Positions 35,202 to 45,229 of a stretch of DNA of 64,000 nucleotides are shown here, in pieces (within the stretch, counting starts at the first letter, position 1; each line of letters starts with the position of its first letter). The position numbers and the translations under genes are program-made. The notes below the pieces were generated by a model. The model was not told the origin of the DNA, did not search any database, and saw nothing but the letters and a program-made list of their open reading frames with translations. The stretch is from Serendipita indica DSM 11827 (taxonomy: Eukaryota; Basidiomycota; Agaricomycetes; Sebacinales; Serendipitaceae): assembly GCA_910890315.1 (NCBI GenBank), contig CAJVGD010000046.1, positions 1,054,001 to 1,118,000 on the forward strand, in the 5' to 3' direction.

Positions 35202-36662
35202 TCATATACCCGTCTGTTGGCGCAAGAATTCTGGGGATAGTGTGAATATAGATCACTACATACTCATAGCACTCACCCCTTGTAAGCTCAAAGCTCGCGA
35301 ATGTGGCAGCAGCAGCAGGAATGCTGGCCAGCGTCAGCATGAGAGAGAGACGAGTCTTCCAATTTCCTACCTTCTGAGTACTAACAAAGCATCAGTATAT
35401 GCTATGAGAAACAAAGCCAGGAGACATACACGACGGAGACAAACCCTTGAATAATGCTCGTCTACAACAGTAATAAGCCGATGCTGGACTTCAAGGTGAA
35501 ACACACGTACGCTCCACCTTCTCTTACTACAGCCGCTATCTCGTCTGTAATGTACCATAGTCCACGAAGTGGCTTGTCGCTCAGCTGCACGCGACTTTTG
35601 ACGACGTCTAGACAGAGTCAGCCTGTATGCAGTCGAACAATGGATTGAATCACCTAGTGGATAGCACGCAAGCCAATATGATATCTAATCCTAATCAGAG
35701 ACATTCCTCCTGCAAAAAGGAAAGACGCACCCCGCCAAACGACCCAGAGGACAACAACGCCCACACTGGAACCTCTTTCCCGTATTCTTGCTGAAATCGT
35801 CGCTTGGCAAATTCAAAGCCTGCATAAAACCTACACGCCACCCCAAATCACTTGAGTCTTCTTCTCCCGTCACGACGAGAACGAAACGTACGCGCCATAA
35901 GCAGGAATCTCCCTAGCAACAGTCGCCCAAAATCCTCTCATGACGCCGTGTCTGAACCCGTGCGCTTTCCACGTATCTCGGAACACCCTCGACAACTTCC
36001 GATCACTTGCGTCGCCGTACTGGCCCTGCATTCGAATCTTGAATAGCTCCACTATACCCCCCAACCATTGAATAATTAAGGTGATACAGAGACGGCAGAG
36101 ATACAATCAGCCGCCGAATATAACACGACAAGGGAGTCTCACCGGGACTTGCGAGAACAGAATTCGCGGCACCAGCCATGGACCCAGCAGCTGCAATCTG
36201 CGCAATCGAAAGATCCGGAAAAGGACTGATCACCCGCTTCGAAACGTTGTACGCCGTGAACAGAAGCGAGTTTACAGCCGCAATACCCATCAACGGACTC
36301 GCCATTCCTATGATAGGTTTAAGAATGATCTGTGCAAGGTGTCGAGTTACGTACCTTTGTATAAACCCAGTACTCCCTCATTTCTGACAGTGCGAAAGAG
36401 CACGTCCATCGGCCCTTTCTACGCTGCTTGAGACATGGAGAGGAAAGCGGTTATTGTACGTACAAACATTCCTTCTAGATATTATATGAGTACAAGAGTA
36501 AAACTGAATAGGAAAAAACGTACTCGGTGCTATCTGTGCCCTTGTCTTGATCGTGTCAAGTGGCTGACCGACAATAACTTGGGCCGCGCCTGCGACGGAG
36601 CCTGCTATGAGTTCATTGATCACGCTAGGATTCCATATAGCGGTCAGGCCTTCTCCGGACAT
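35202..36662 (-). CDS. Mitochondrial carrier family protein (carnitine/YMC-like)
   Basis: Inner-membrane solute carrier with three repeats, each with a PxDxxKxR-type signature: GQPLDTIKTRAQ, SPVELFKIRMQGQYG, and YPLDVVKSRVQ. Start is ATG at 36662 (MSGEGLTAIWNPSVINELIAG). The gene is cut into about ten exons with 45-70 nt introns. The 3' end was solved by codon phase: REGGA-RALFKGLSPS, a 10-nt exon at 35380-35371 completing SLLRS, then IPAAAATFASFELTR and EFLRQQTGI with the stop at 35204-35202. SPVEL.KIRMQ is shared by carnitine/acylcarnitine and YMC1-type carriers; the substrate cannot be fixed from sequence alone. Confidence 0.9.
35371..35380 (-). other. 10-nt micro-exon in mitochondrial carrier
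   Basis: Flanked by a 49-nt intron (35429-35381, donor GTATGT) and a 47-nt intron (35370-35324, donor GTAGGA). It carries TACTCAGAAG, and only with it does the frame read SLLRSIPAAAA, the conserved end of the third carrier repeat. Confidence 0.85.
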
Positions 36663-36902
36663 GACGAGGTTGAAGAGAGTCAAAGCGGATTCAGGTGGCA
36701 AGGATTGCGTGATCCAAGTCGCATTGATGGGATCAAACACGGTTCATTCTACGCGAACCAGGCGATCCTACGTAATGTACAATGGGATATGTTGGCCTCT
36801 CAAACATCTTTCGACATGCGACGATGGCGGCCTATAGATAAAAGATGGACAAGAAACAGAACGAAGGTGGGAAACGCAAGCAAAGGGCAGAGAAACATGT
36901 GA

Positions 36903-38094
36903 TCAGACCAGGGATTTCGCCTTGATGTCTCCCTTGGTATCGACAAGACATACGTCGTCCTCATTCCCGAGCACAAACGTCTTCTGTGGGTGTGGCTGGA
37001 GATGCGCTGCCTTTAGCTCGTAGTCGTTTGTGAGATGGGCACCCTGGGACATGGAAGATAACGTGTTGAACGTGATACGAATGGGCTCGCCCGCAGAGTA
37101 TACAGACGCGGTATCGGTGATGCTGCATGCACAGTTGGCAACTGTAGACGAAGGAGCCCGACGTTTCTTCGAAGGATGAACCCTCCAGAAGCCGTCGACG
37201 ACTGGTTGAAGGAAGGCACGGGGAACACCGCGAAGATGACCGAGACAGGCGAGAGCGAACAATGTGCAGAAATAGAAGAACTCTATTATATTGTGGGCTC
37301 AGTGCGACAGGATGGCGTAGTATTGACTCACCAAGAATCAATAGCACCAGGATGAGGAAAACGACTGCTTGTACTTCCCAGCACACGTTGACACCTACGT
37401 TGCGTCAATATCACGATTATCTTCATGCACAAGTCACAATACCTGGGTTACTTCCGTGACAGGAGTGGAATAGCGGGAACCTTGACGCATTCCCCCATGT
37501 CATCATTGCACCTAGCGAGCATCGATTTGAGACGGCATTGGCCCTGAATTCAAGTACTTACTGATCCAGAAGCCCAGCATCATGCACGTAGAGACCAGGT
37601 CTGTGAGCACCTGACGAGACTGTCAACCACGCCACCGTTCTGCAAGACAGACGCACTCGAGGGATAGACCTGATCGCATCAATGTATCCGACAAGACTTT
37701 ATAGGAGATGAGTGTTTGCAAACACGCCACAAAGACGAGCAACGTACTTGAAAATCAGGAAAGACAAGGAGAGAAACTCGAACAAAAGTGTGATAATGAT
37801 TGCAGACGATCCGACGTATACTCCTGCGACACCGACAGACTGGTCTCGCGGGTCGTAGCTGTAGACGTCGACATTGGCAAAGTCGTCTACCGTGAGCCCG
37901 AGAGTGGCAATGGGCCAGCGGACGAGGTGGAGATGGAAGACGACGATGAGAATCGTGAATGCGAGGATGAACGTCGAGACAAGGACTGTAAGGGACACGT
38001 GAGCGAGGCCAGTAAAATCGCGGGCGGTGGTCGCCACCGACGCGAGGAATGGAGATGCGTGAAACGTACAGGCGTGACGGATGCGGGCCCACAT
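36903..38094 (-). CDS. Four-TM fungal membrane protein, unknown function
   Basis: Starts at ATG 38094 (MWARIRHACTFHASPFLAS). Helices in order: LTVLVSTFILAFTILIVVF, SSAIIITLLFEFLSLSFLI, a third around 37.6 kb, and VVFLILVLLILG around 37.35 kb, then FALACLGHLRGVP. The last exon (from about 37.27 kb to 36903) encodes a soluble tail ending KTFVLGNEDDVCLV...KAKSLV. The ~6 exons in between are approximate. It resembles tetraspan/MARVEL-like fungal proteins, but I cannot name it. Confidence 0.65.
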
Positions 38095-38395
38095 CGTGTT
38101 TTGGGCGTACTTTTCGACGCAGAAATCGCGAGAGACGACGCTAAGAGGAAGGCGGGGGTGGGAGGAAAGGAGGAAGAGGTGAGGGCCAATGTTTGTTCGG
38201 ACTGGCTGGCATTATAAAGTCGTCCAAGTTTACTCAATAGGCCTAATAATCTCACAAAGAATTGTAAATAAACGCGATCAGTTCTTCAAATGATTACACT
38301 ACAGCCGTGCATGCAGTAAGTGCTCTAGTGCGTCTCCAGCGATATTCCAAATGGCAAAAGCAAGAATTCGAAGCAAGGCTATCTCCAGGCTTGCA

Positions 38396-38916
38396 TCATG
38401 GGGATCGCCAGCCTCCGACCTCTGCAAAACCAGTCACTACAGCTCAGGCAGAGGACAGGATCGAGACGTACGCTCAACCATGACATCGATAGAGTCATTG
38501 TCTTCCATCCCTAATGATGCAGGTGTATCGCTATCACCAATCCGGTTCCCGTCGTACAAGAATCTATAGAGGAGGCCAGTGGGTGGGCACAATCAGTTCA
38601 TACTCTATTTTAAAGGGCATTTAAAGTACTCACCGGATGCTACTGAGATCCTTTCCAACCTTTGTCGCGTACGCACTTCGCAACTTGGTGAGCTTGGTGT
38701 TAGTCTTGATTTTGAAGAAGACTTCTTCGCCCGTAGAGGTCACAACCTGTCACAGAGAGCAAAGAGTTGTATTACGTGTCGGACAAGTGAAGGATGCGCC
38801 GTGCAAAATCAGAATACTCGTCAGCCGCCGTGCCATCGTTCACTAAAGACGACGCATACTCGGATATTGATGGGGACTGAGCCCTCTGAGTGAGCCGGAG
38901 GAGGTTCTTGAGACAT
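38396..38916 (-). CDS. SMT3: SUMO (small ubiquitin-like modifier)
   Basis: Built from four short exons: 38916-38860, 38746-38634, 38563-38472 and 38421-38396, summing to 96 codons, 95 aa. It starts MSQEPPPAHSEGSVPINIR, a short disordered SUMO N-tail. The beta-grasp core follows: VVTSTGEEVFFKIKTNTKL, AYATKVGKDLSSIRFLYDGN, RIGDSDTPASLGMEDNDSID and VMVEQVGG. The di-Gly is followed by WRSP, a four-residue tail that the Ulp1-type protease must remove before conjugation. All splice sites are GT-AG and in phase (introns 112, 70, 50 nt). SUMO is covalently attached to Lys of nuclear proteins, topoisomerase II among the known targets. Confidence 0.96.
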
Positions 38917-39563
38917 TTTGGGGTGCGAGCGGGTCAAGATTTGGAGCTGGGACGGTTCAAGTTGGTCAGCCACCGGACAGGCAAGGCACTCAGGTTTGCG
39001 TATCCTACTATATTACAAATTAAAGCTCTCAAGAATGACTTTTATATTTGTTTATTGTATTTTGTTCAACCTTTCACCCATCCATCTTATGGCGCGCCCG
39101 TAGTTCACCAGATTGAGTGAGAGTCAAAACGGTGTGCCAGGAAATAAAAGGAGCAAAAATTGGCACTGTAAATCACCGAAATCTCATCCTGTTGGACAAA
39201 CAGGTGTGATACGACGCAAAAAAGAGGGGTAGAAACTTCAAGTCTGCATGGGCATAGAACCAACACATCCCTCGGAAATCAAGAGCGGAATCGGTTGACA
39301 ATATCATACTAAGACATTCAATGTGCCTGCCACTTCTTTACGTACGCTGGACCCATGCATCGTGAGTGGACTCATCACTGATAATATATAATTCAATGTA
39401 CAATTCCACGCATAGAGAGCTCAATCGGACCGAAAATACCATGTGTATAGCATAGAGCTGGAGAAATAACAATATACGAACCAGCCAATGACAAAAAGTG
39501 CAAGATAACATGGTACAGCGCAATAAGAAACCTTCCAATAAAGGGGCGCTTTGATTCTCATCT
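38917..39563. other. Intergenic region upstream of SUMO
   Basis: About 650 bp: promoter of SUMO and 3' end of the next minus-strand gene. AT-rich; no gene seen. Confidence 0.5.
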
Positions 39564-42500
39564 CTATCCTCTCCTTTGTCTCGAGCTTGAAAACGGTTCA
39601 GAGGCCCTGGCCAACGCCCTCCTGGCAGCACGATAGTCTTCATCCTCCTCGCTCGAGTCCTCCCACGCATTCCTTGACGTATTGATCCTCGTCTCCCATG
39701 CACTCGGCCCGCCTCCCGTTCTTCCACTCGCAGGCGGCGAGACGGGGGGCGACGGATCCTCTGCACGCGGCGTCGGAAGTTCGTCATCGTATCGTTCCGG
39801 AGGAGAGACAGAGGCTGTAGGGTAAATGATCATCCGTACACTCTTCCTCTTTGCCTGAGTCGAGTTATTGGAAGCTGTCGATGTCGCAGACGTATCCACA
39901 TTGGCACTTTCCGTGGCGCGAGATGATTCATGCAATGAAATGGACCGTCTAGGTGGTGTAACGGGTGCATCGGGAATGATAGGGTAGTCTGGCAGGTTAT
40001 CTTGATCCTTTTTTGGTGACGGCTTCATCGGGGTTGGCGCTCCCTCTGTACTCTTCTCCTCTTCTTCTCCACTCATTTGCTCGTCTGGAGTTTCGTATGC
40101 AGACTCTTCGCCATCATCCGTTCCAGCGACGCTCGACCGGACCGAAGCTGGAATCTCACTGAGTCGACGCGGTGTGGGTACCAAAATGGAGGGTGTAGTC
40201 GGAGGGGACCGTGCATCCATACGAGGATCGTAGTGCACAAACATGGTGTCCCCGTTGGGCTTCAACCCGTCTTTGGCCCCTAATGGAGTCGGCACGTCGC
40301 TGTTGCGGTCCTGGGAGCCATCCTCTGGTGAGATACGACTAGCCTTGGCTAAGATCGAGGGGAGTGCAGGGAGTGGTGCACTCGCCCTGTTAGGCGATTT
40401 GAGTGCGGGTTTGAGTGGCGGAGTAGACGTATCGCGTGATGATATCGACGAGCGAGCTTTGAGGTTCGCCCCTCCACTAGGATACACCAGAGGCGAGGGA
40501 CTACTTATTGAACCCTGCCTCCTATGACCTCGTACGAAGCCTTCCGAGTCTGGTCCAGGGGAGCTCCGCGAGAGAGAATTGCGAGGCGAGAGTGTAGATT
40601 CCTTCGCTGCAGTCGTAGGGTTTGAATGAACGAGCATCGGCACCTCTGTGACACTCGGCGGTGCACGAACAACCTCCAGCTTGGGCGGTGGGAGAGCCGA
40701 GAACGTCGAACCACTTGTCGACTGACTTCGTAAAGATCTGTCCATCTCCTCGAGTCGTTGGAGCTGCTCCGTGAGCTGAGCGAGCTCAGATGACCGAGGC
40801 GAGAGAGTCAAGTCGCTCGTTCCACGATCTTGCTGCAACCGATTCATAATAGTCATGCCTTCTGGAGTCGCATCCCACTTTGGTTTGTCTGGCTGAATGG
40901 ACGAGCGTTGAGAGGACATGGTCCCCGCATTCATCGCCGTGTTCGCGGCCGTCTCTCGTGCATTCTCGCGAGAAGTCTCGGTCGATGTCTTTTCCGACTT
41001 GCGCGATGATTGAGAGTCGGTTCTTGTCAACGGGGTACGAGCTTGACGCTCTACAATGGTGTACTTGGTACCGTCTTGGCTGTCCCTTGTCTTCTTCGAG
41101 CTTCTGCTGAGCGATGGAAGATGCTTCTTGCTCAACTTCTTGGTTTCGCTCTCGTTATCTGAGCCATTATTCGCCATCTTTGCCCTTCTGATCATTGTAG
41201 ACGGCAGGTCTTCCTCTGAAGAACTATTCCCTCGGCCACCTCCCACTCCACGTGACCGTGAAAGGTTCTTATCCGTGCGTGTATGCCACCCACCCGTCGA
41301 CATGGGGACAGGGTAGTCTCGCTCAGCACTAGCAGAGCGCTTCTTGCCCTTGAACATGCCTGTGATACCATTCAAGAGTGAGATGGACGTTGAACGTTTT
41401 CTCGAAACCCGCTGAGAGTCATAGCTGCCCTCGTCAGACGGCTTCTGCGGTGAAGGAACATATGTTCTGGGGCCAAGGTCTGAAGAGTGCTTCGCCTTGT
41501 GACCGGTGAATGAGCCAGTTCTCGGAAATCCGATTCGAGGCGAGTTTTGCACCTTATCTGAGGGAGGCGGACGTCGAAGGGTTCGTGGTGCAGAATCCCG
41601 TGAAGCGCGGATAGAGCCCGTAGTCGGTTTAGGTACAGGAGGTGTGGTCTTTTTACCAAAGGGATGGTTCTCGTGAACCTCTAGTGGTCGCGGCTGAACC
41701 TCCTCGTCGCTGCTATCGCCGTCTCGACGGGGCGGGACGGGCTTGCTGGATGGAATAGCATCGTGTATATTGTCGTGGTCGTCGATACTATGTGCGGGTC
41801 CAATGTCGAGCTTAAAAGCCGGTCCCATCGAAATCTCTGGTAGAGTGGCGCTCCTTCCATGGGATGGTGAACCGGCGCGTCCTCGTGTCTTGCTTCCCGC
41901 AGACTTTGCTGGAGAATCATCCGAGGTCACAAGGGCTATTTGAGATGCAGATTGAGATGGCGCAATAGAAGATAGGAGGGAGTCGTTGGGGTCGGATCGG
42001 ACATTGGGCAGCGTTTTCGCATCTATGCAGACAGTAAATCATTAGCAAACTCGAACAGATAATGTGAGTGCGTACGGGCCGATAATTGTCATGACAGGAT
42101 CACGCAAAGGATCGGCGCGTCAATCTCATTCCTTACGACCGAGATAGAGCAGAGTTGGAGTCAAACGTACCACCATTTGAATGTTCATTACCCATGCTTT
42201 CCAAAGCATGTAATGCCTGTTTACCCCGTTCGCTCCACGTCCACCCGCACGATACCAAGGCTTTACACCGTCTTTCCAAACCCGTTCGAATGGCGTCCTG
42301 CCGTATATCATCTAGCTCCTTTTCCTTGGTCGCCAAATGTGCTTCACATGCCTGCAGCTCGGCCTGAGCGTGGCTGAGCTTGCTACTGCCGGCGGAAGTG
42401 AGCAGTGTCGCCGTGCTTTCTGCTCCAGGCTGCTGTAAGCCGAGGGTCGGATCGGCCAGAAACTGGTTAGCGAGTCCCACAGAATCACGTGTAGACGACC

Positions 42501-42989
42501 GCTTATTGGTGACTTTGATGAGCCTTCCGATCCTGTTCGTAATCGAGTTCTATTAGCAGCCGCGCTATACTTGGGCAATAATCCATGACCAAGGATTGTA
42601 GGAGAGTCTAGAGGAAAAGCAAATAGGGCTCACAAAATCTCTCGGTCTCTCAAAACATTGCTCACGACGTCCTCAGCCCGTTTCACGCGTTTGAGTTCGG
42701 CTCTCCACGCGTCGAGCGCGGTGCTATATGTACGTAGGGCCTCTTCTGCACCGGAGAGTGCATTCACGACGGCGAGCATGGCCCGGGCGTGCGTCGGTGG
42801 ACAGCTGGAAGCATAGGCGTTGAGAGCGGCGAGCGACGACTGGGATGAGGACAGGAGATTATTGAGGGATGTAGCATATTCCTTGTCCGTCTTGAGAACT
42901 TGAACAAGGAGCCGCGAGTCTTGTGCGCGGTGCACCATTTGCAAAATGGTCGTTGGGTCCAAGTTTGATAACACAGCTTGACTGGCCAC
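39564..42989 (-). CDS. BAR/IMD-like N-terminus with long disordered tail
   Basis: The N-terminal exons (42989-~42630, ~42580-42175) encode a helical, coiled-coil region of about 230 residues (LQMVHRAQDSRLLVQVLK, SLNNLLSSSQSSLAALNAY, AWRAELKRVKRAEDVVSNV, AQAELQACEAHLATKEKEL). Spacing and heptads look like a BAR or I-BAR membrane-curvature domain; Ivy1-like fungal proteins are candidates. A short linker exon near 42.02 kb leads to the single ~2.4-kb exon 42.02-39.56 kb, a Ser/Pro/Arg-rich disordered tail of about 800 residues with DSSDEEV and EDSSEEDEDYRAARRALA acidic motifs. The first coding exon has no in-frame ATG before 42941, so the true start is either 42941 or in an unseen upstream exon. 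Confidence 0.7.
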
Positions 42990-43098
42990 AACTCTACAAA
43001 GTGACGTTGAGGAGTGTAGAGATCGACAATCATTATCGACGTCATTGGTTTCAAAAGGCTAAACAGATAATGTACATGTAAGCGAGACAAATCGGGCG

Positions 43099-44850
43099 TT
43101 AGACGTAGACGATATTCCTTCCGTTGCTTGTATGCGCCGCGAGATCCCCTCGCTTCTTCTTCTCTCCCCAGCCAACCCAGCCAATCACAAGCCCCTTCCA
43201 CACCGAATCCAAGTGCAGCTGGCGTTCCCGCCCTTCGCCGCTCGGATCTTTCGTATCATCTTTAATCTCGACTCGTGCTTCCCCATTGCTCGTGCTGAGA
43301 AGTAGTCCTCCTTCATACGTCGGATGGAGATGAATCTCGGAGCCTGCGTTGGATGTACTCGTCGTCAGCATCAGCGTCGAGTCGATGGGCGCAGTCGTAA
43401 AGTTCATGTTTATTTGGGCGTTCTTCGTCGACGCCACAATCTCGTAGGCACCCCCTTTGTCGCTCTCGTGGTCGCGGTAAAGCGCGTTACGCGTAAATAT
43501 CCCTCCATTCGAGGTGGAGAGCGTAACAGATGGATGCTTGGGTTCGTCCTCGTTATCAAACACGTTGATATCCACATCAATCTTGGCGTTGGACGTCGAG
43601 ACGACCAGCTCGCGAGTCACGTTGAGTGAGCCAGAAACTGGCCCGTTAGATGAGGTGATGACAGCTTGGGTTGCGAGCAAGCCCTTTGATTCAATTTTGT
43701 CACTGGACGAAACGGCGGTGATTTGATTGAATCGGACGTCGTCTCCAGTATCGAGAGACAGAGAGAACCACGAAAAGGCGAGGGTAAAGCTTTCAATGAC
43801 CCTTGTAGCATCTGCGCCTTTGGGAATCGCGATGTCTATCGCAAGTCTGATGTCTTTGGATGGATCCGCGTCTCTAGTAGTCTGTAAAAATTAGCTAAAC
43901 CCAACCCAAGCATGGAAATACTTGCGTAAATTCCAAGGCCTCTCCCCCCCTTTCTCTTGAGTTCACAGACGTTCATCATCTGTAGCGCCGTTTCGTGCCT
44001 ATACGAAGCTTGGATGGTGATTTTGACGAGTTCACTTTCGTCGTCTCTCGCGGGCTCGTACGAGGGTACGACCGGATGCATGGGTTCCGCGAGTGAACAC
44101 TGAAAGAGATGGTGCATCGACAGGCAGGCTGAAATCATTGTACACGGTGAATGGGTATTCGGAACCGTCGCTGGGCCCACTGACGAGGATCATGCCCTCG
44201 TACAAGGACTGTTCGTCTCTCCACGAATCACCCCCGTAGCACTCAACGATATCTCCATCAGTGCGCTCTGGCCATGGCTTTGAGGATGGTGGACGGGGTC
44301 GAGAAGGATTGGGTAATGAAGGGATGTCGTCCGGGGTTTCAGGATCAGAAGGGACGTCATCATCATCAAGCCAAGGCTGTCAATAACCAGTTTAACCATT
44401 AGCAAGTATAACCGAAAAAACACTCACATTCTTGCGACCTGTGCTAAACGACGGTGACATGCTACCAACAAACGCGCCGAGAAGGATATATATGATACAA
44501 GCATAGAGGAGTGCACGGAGGAATCGTTTTCGTGTACGTCGCGCGAGTTCGCGTTCTCTCTGTTCCGCAGCCGCGAGGAGTGTTTGGTCATAGTATCCGC
44601 GTTCCATGACCAGTGGGTCGTTTCTCTGGGGCCGTTCGTAGAATGGACGCGGTATCAGAGGTGTCAACGGTGAACTTGCTCCCTCAGAAGTGGCGACGCT
44701 ATACGATGGAGGCGCTGGACCAGGACTTGGCTGTCTTTGTACGGGACCTGCAGAGCTCGTAGAAAGCGTCGAGGGCGCGTGTGGGCGCGACGACGAGGAT
44801 TTGTGCGAGGGCGAGGGCGGTCGCTCGCTCGCGTCGTCTGCTATAATCAT
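43099..44850 (-). CDS. Single-pass membrane protein with DUF4097-like beta-repeat ectodomain
   Basis: Start ATG 44850 (MIIADDASERPPSPSHKSS). A ~125-residue Ser/Pro-rich cytosolic part ends in basic RRTRKRFLRA, then one TM helix (LLYACIIYILLGAFVGS), i.e. type II topology. After introns near 44.4 kb and 43.9 kb comes an extracellular/lumenal part with repeated beta-strand units built on 'STSNG/STSNA' (VVSTSNAKIDVDINVF, TLSTSNGGIFTRNAL, LTTSTSNAGSEIHL, LLSTSNGEARVEIK), the pattern of DUF4097-type right-handed beta structures. It ends HTSNGRNIVYV. Basidiomycete homologs are known only as hypothetical. A cell-surface role is inference. Confidence 0.8.
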
Positions 44851-45229
44851 CCTGCGAGCGTAGTCGGGTCCAAGACGTATTTATATAATTTTCTACGTTC
44901 TACTACGGCTCGTTATCGATCAGCTGTGCGCACAGCGGTCCTTTTGGGCGAGCGTGGAGGAGAAGACGTAGACGCGCTGCGGACTTTGCTGAGACCATGT
45001 GGAGTCTCGGCCATCAATTCCCATCATGTCCACAGTGCTTACAAAGCATGGGAATACAGTTTCTTCTAGCGTGTCACGAGTTTAGATGATAGCCAGTACC
45101 TGCTATCTATTGCAGGTGAGTAAAAGAGTGTACATGAGAACATTACAAGCCATTATGAGTCATCTACGTACAGTCGCCTGTTGTAGACGACTCTACCAGC
45201 CAACCTGCTCAGGATTTCCAACTCGTAAA
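44851..45229. other. Intergenic region
   Basis: Promoter of the DUF4097-like gene and 3' end of the OPT gene; no coding signal. Confidence 0.5.
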
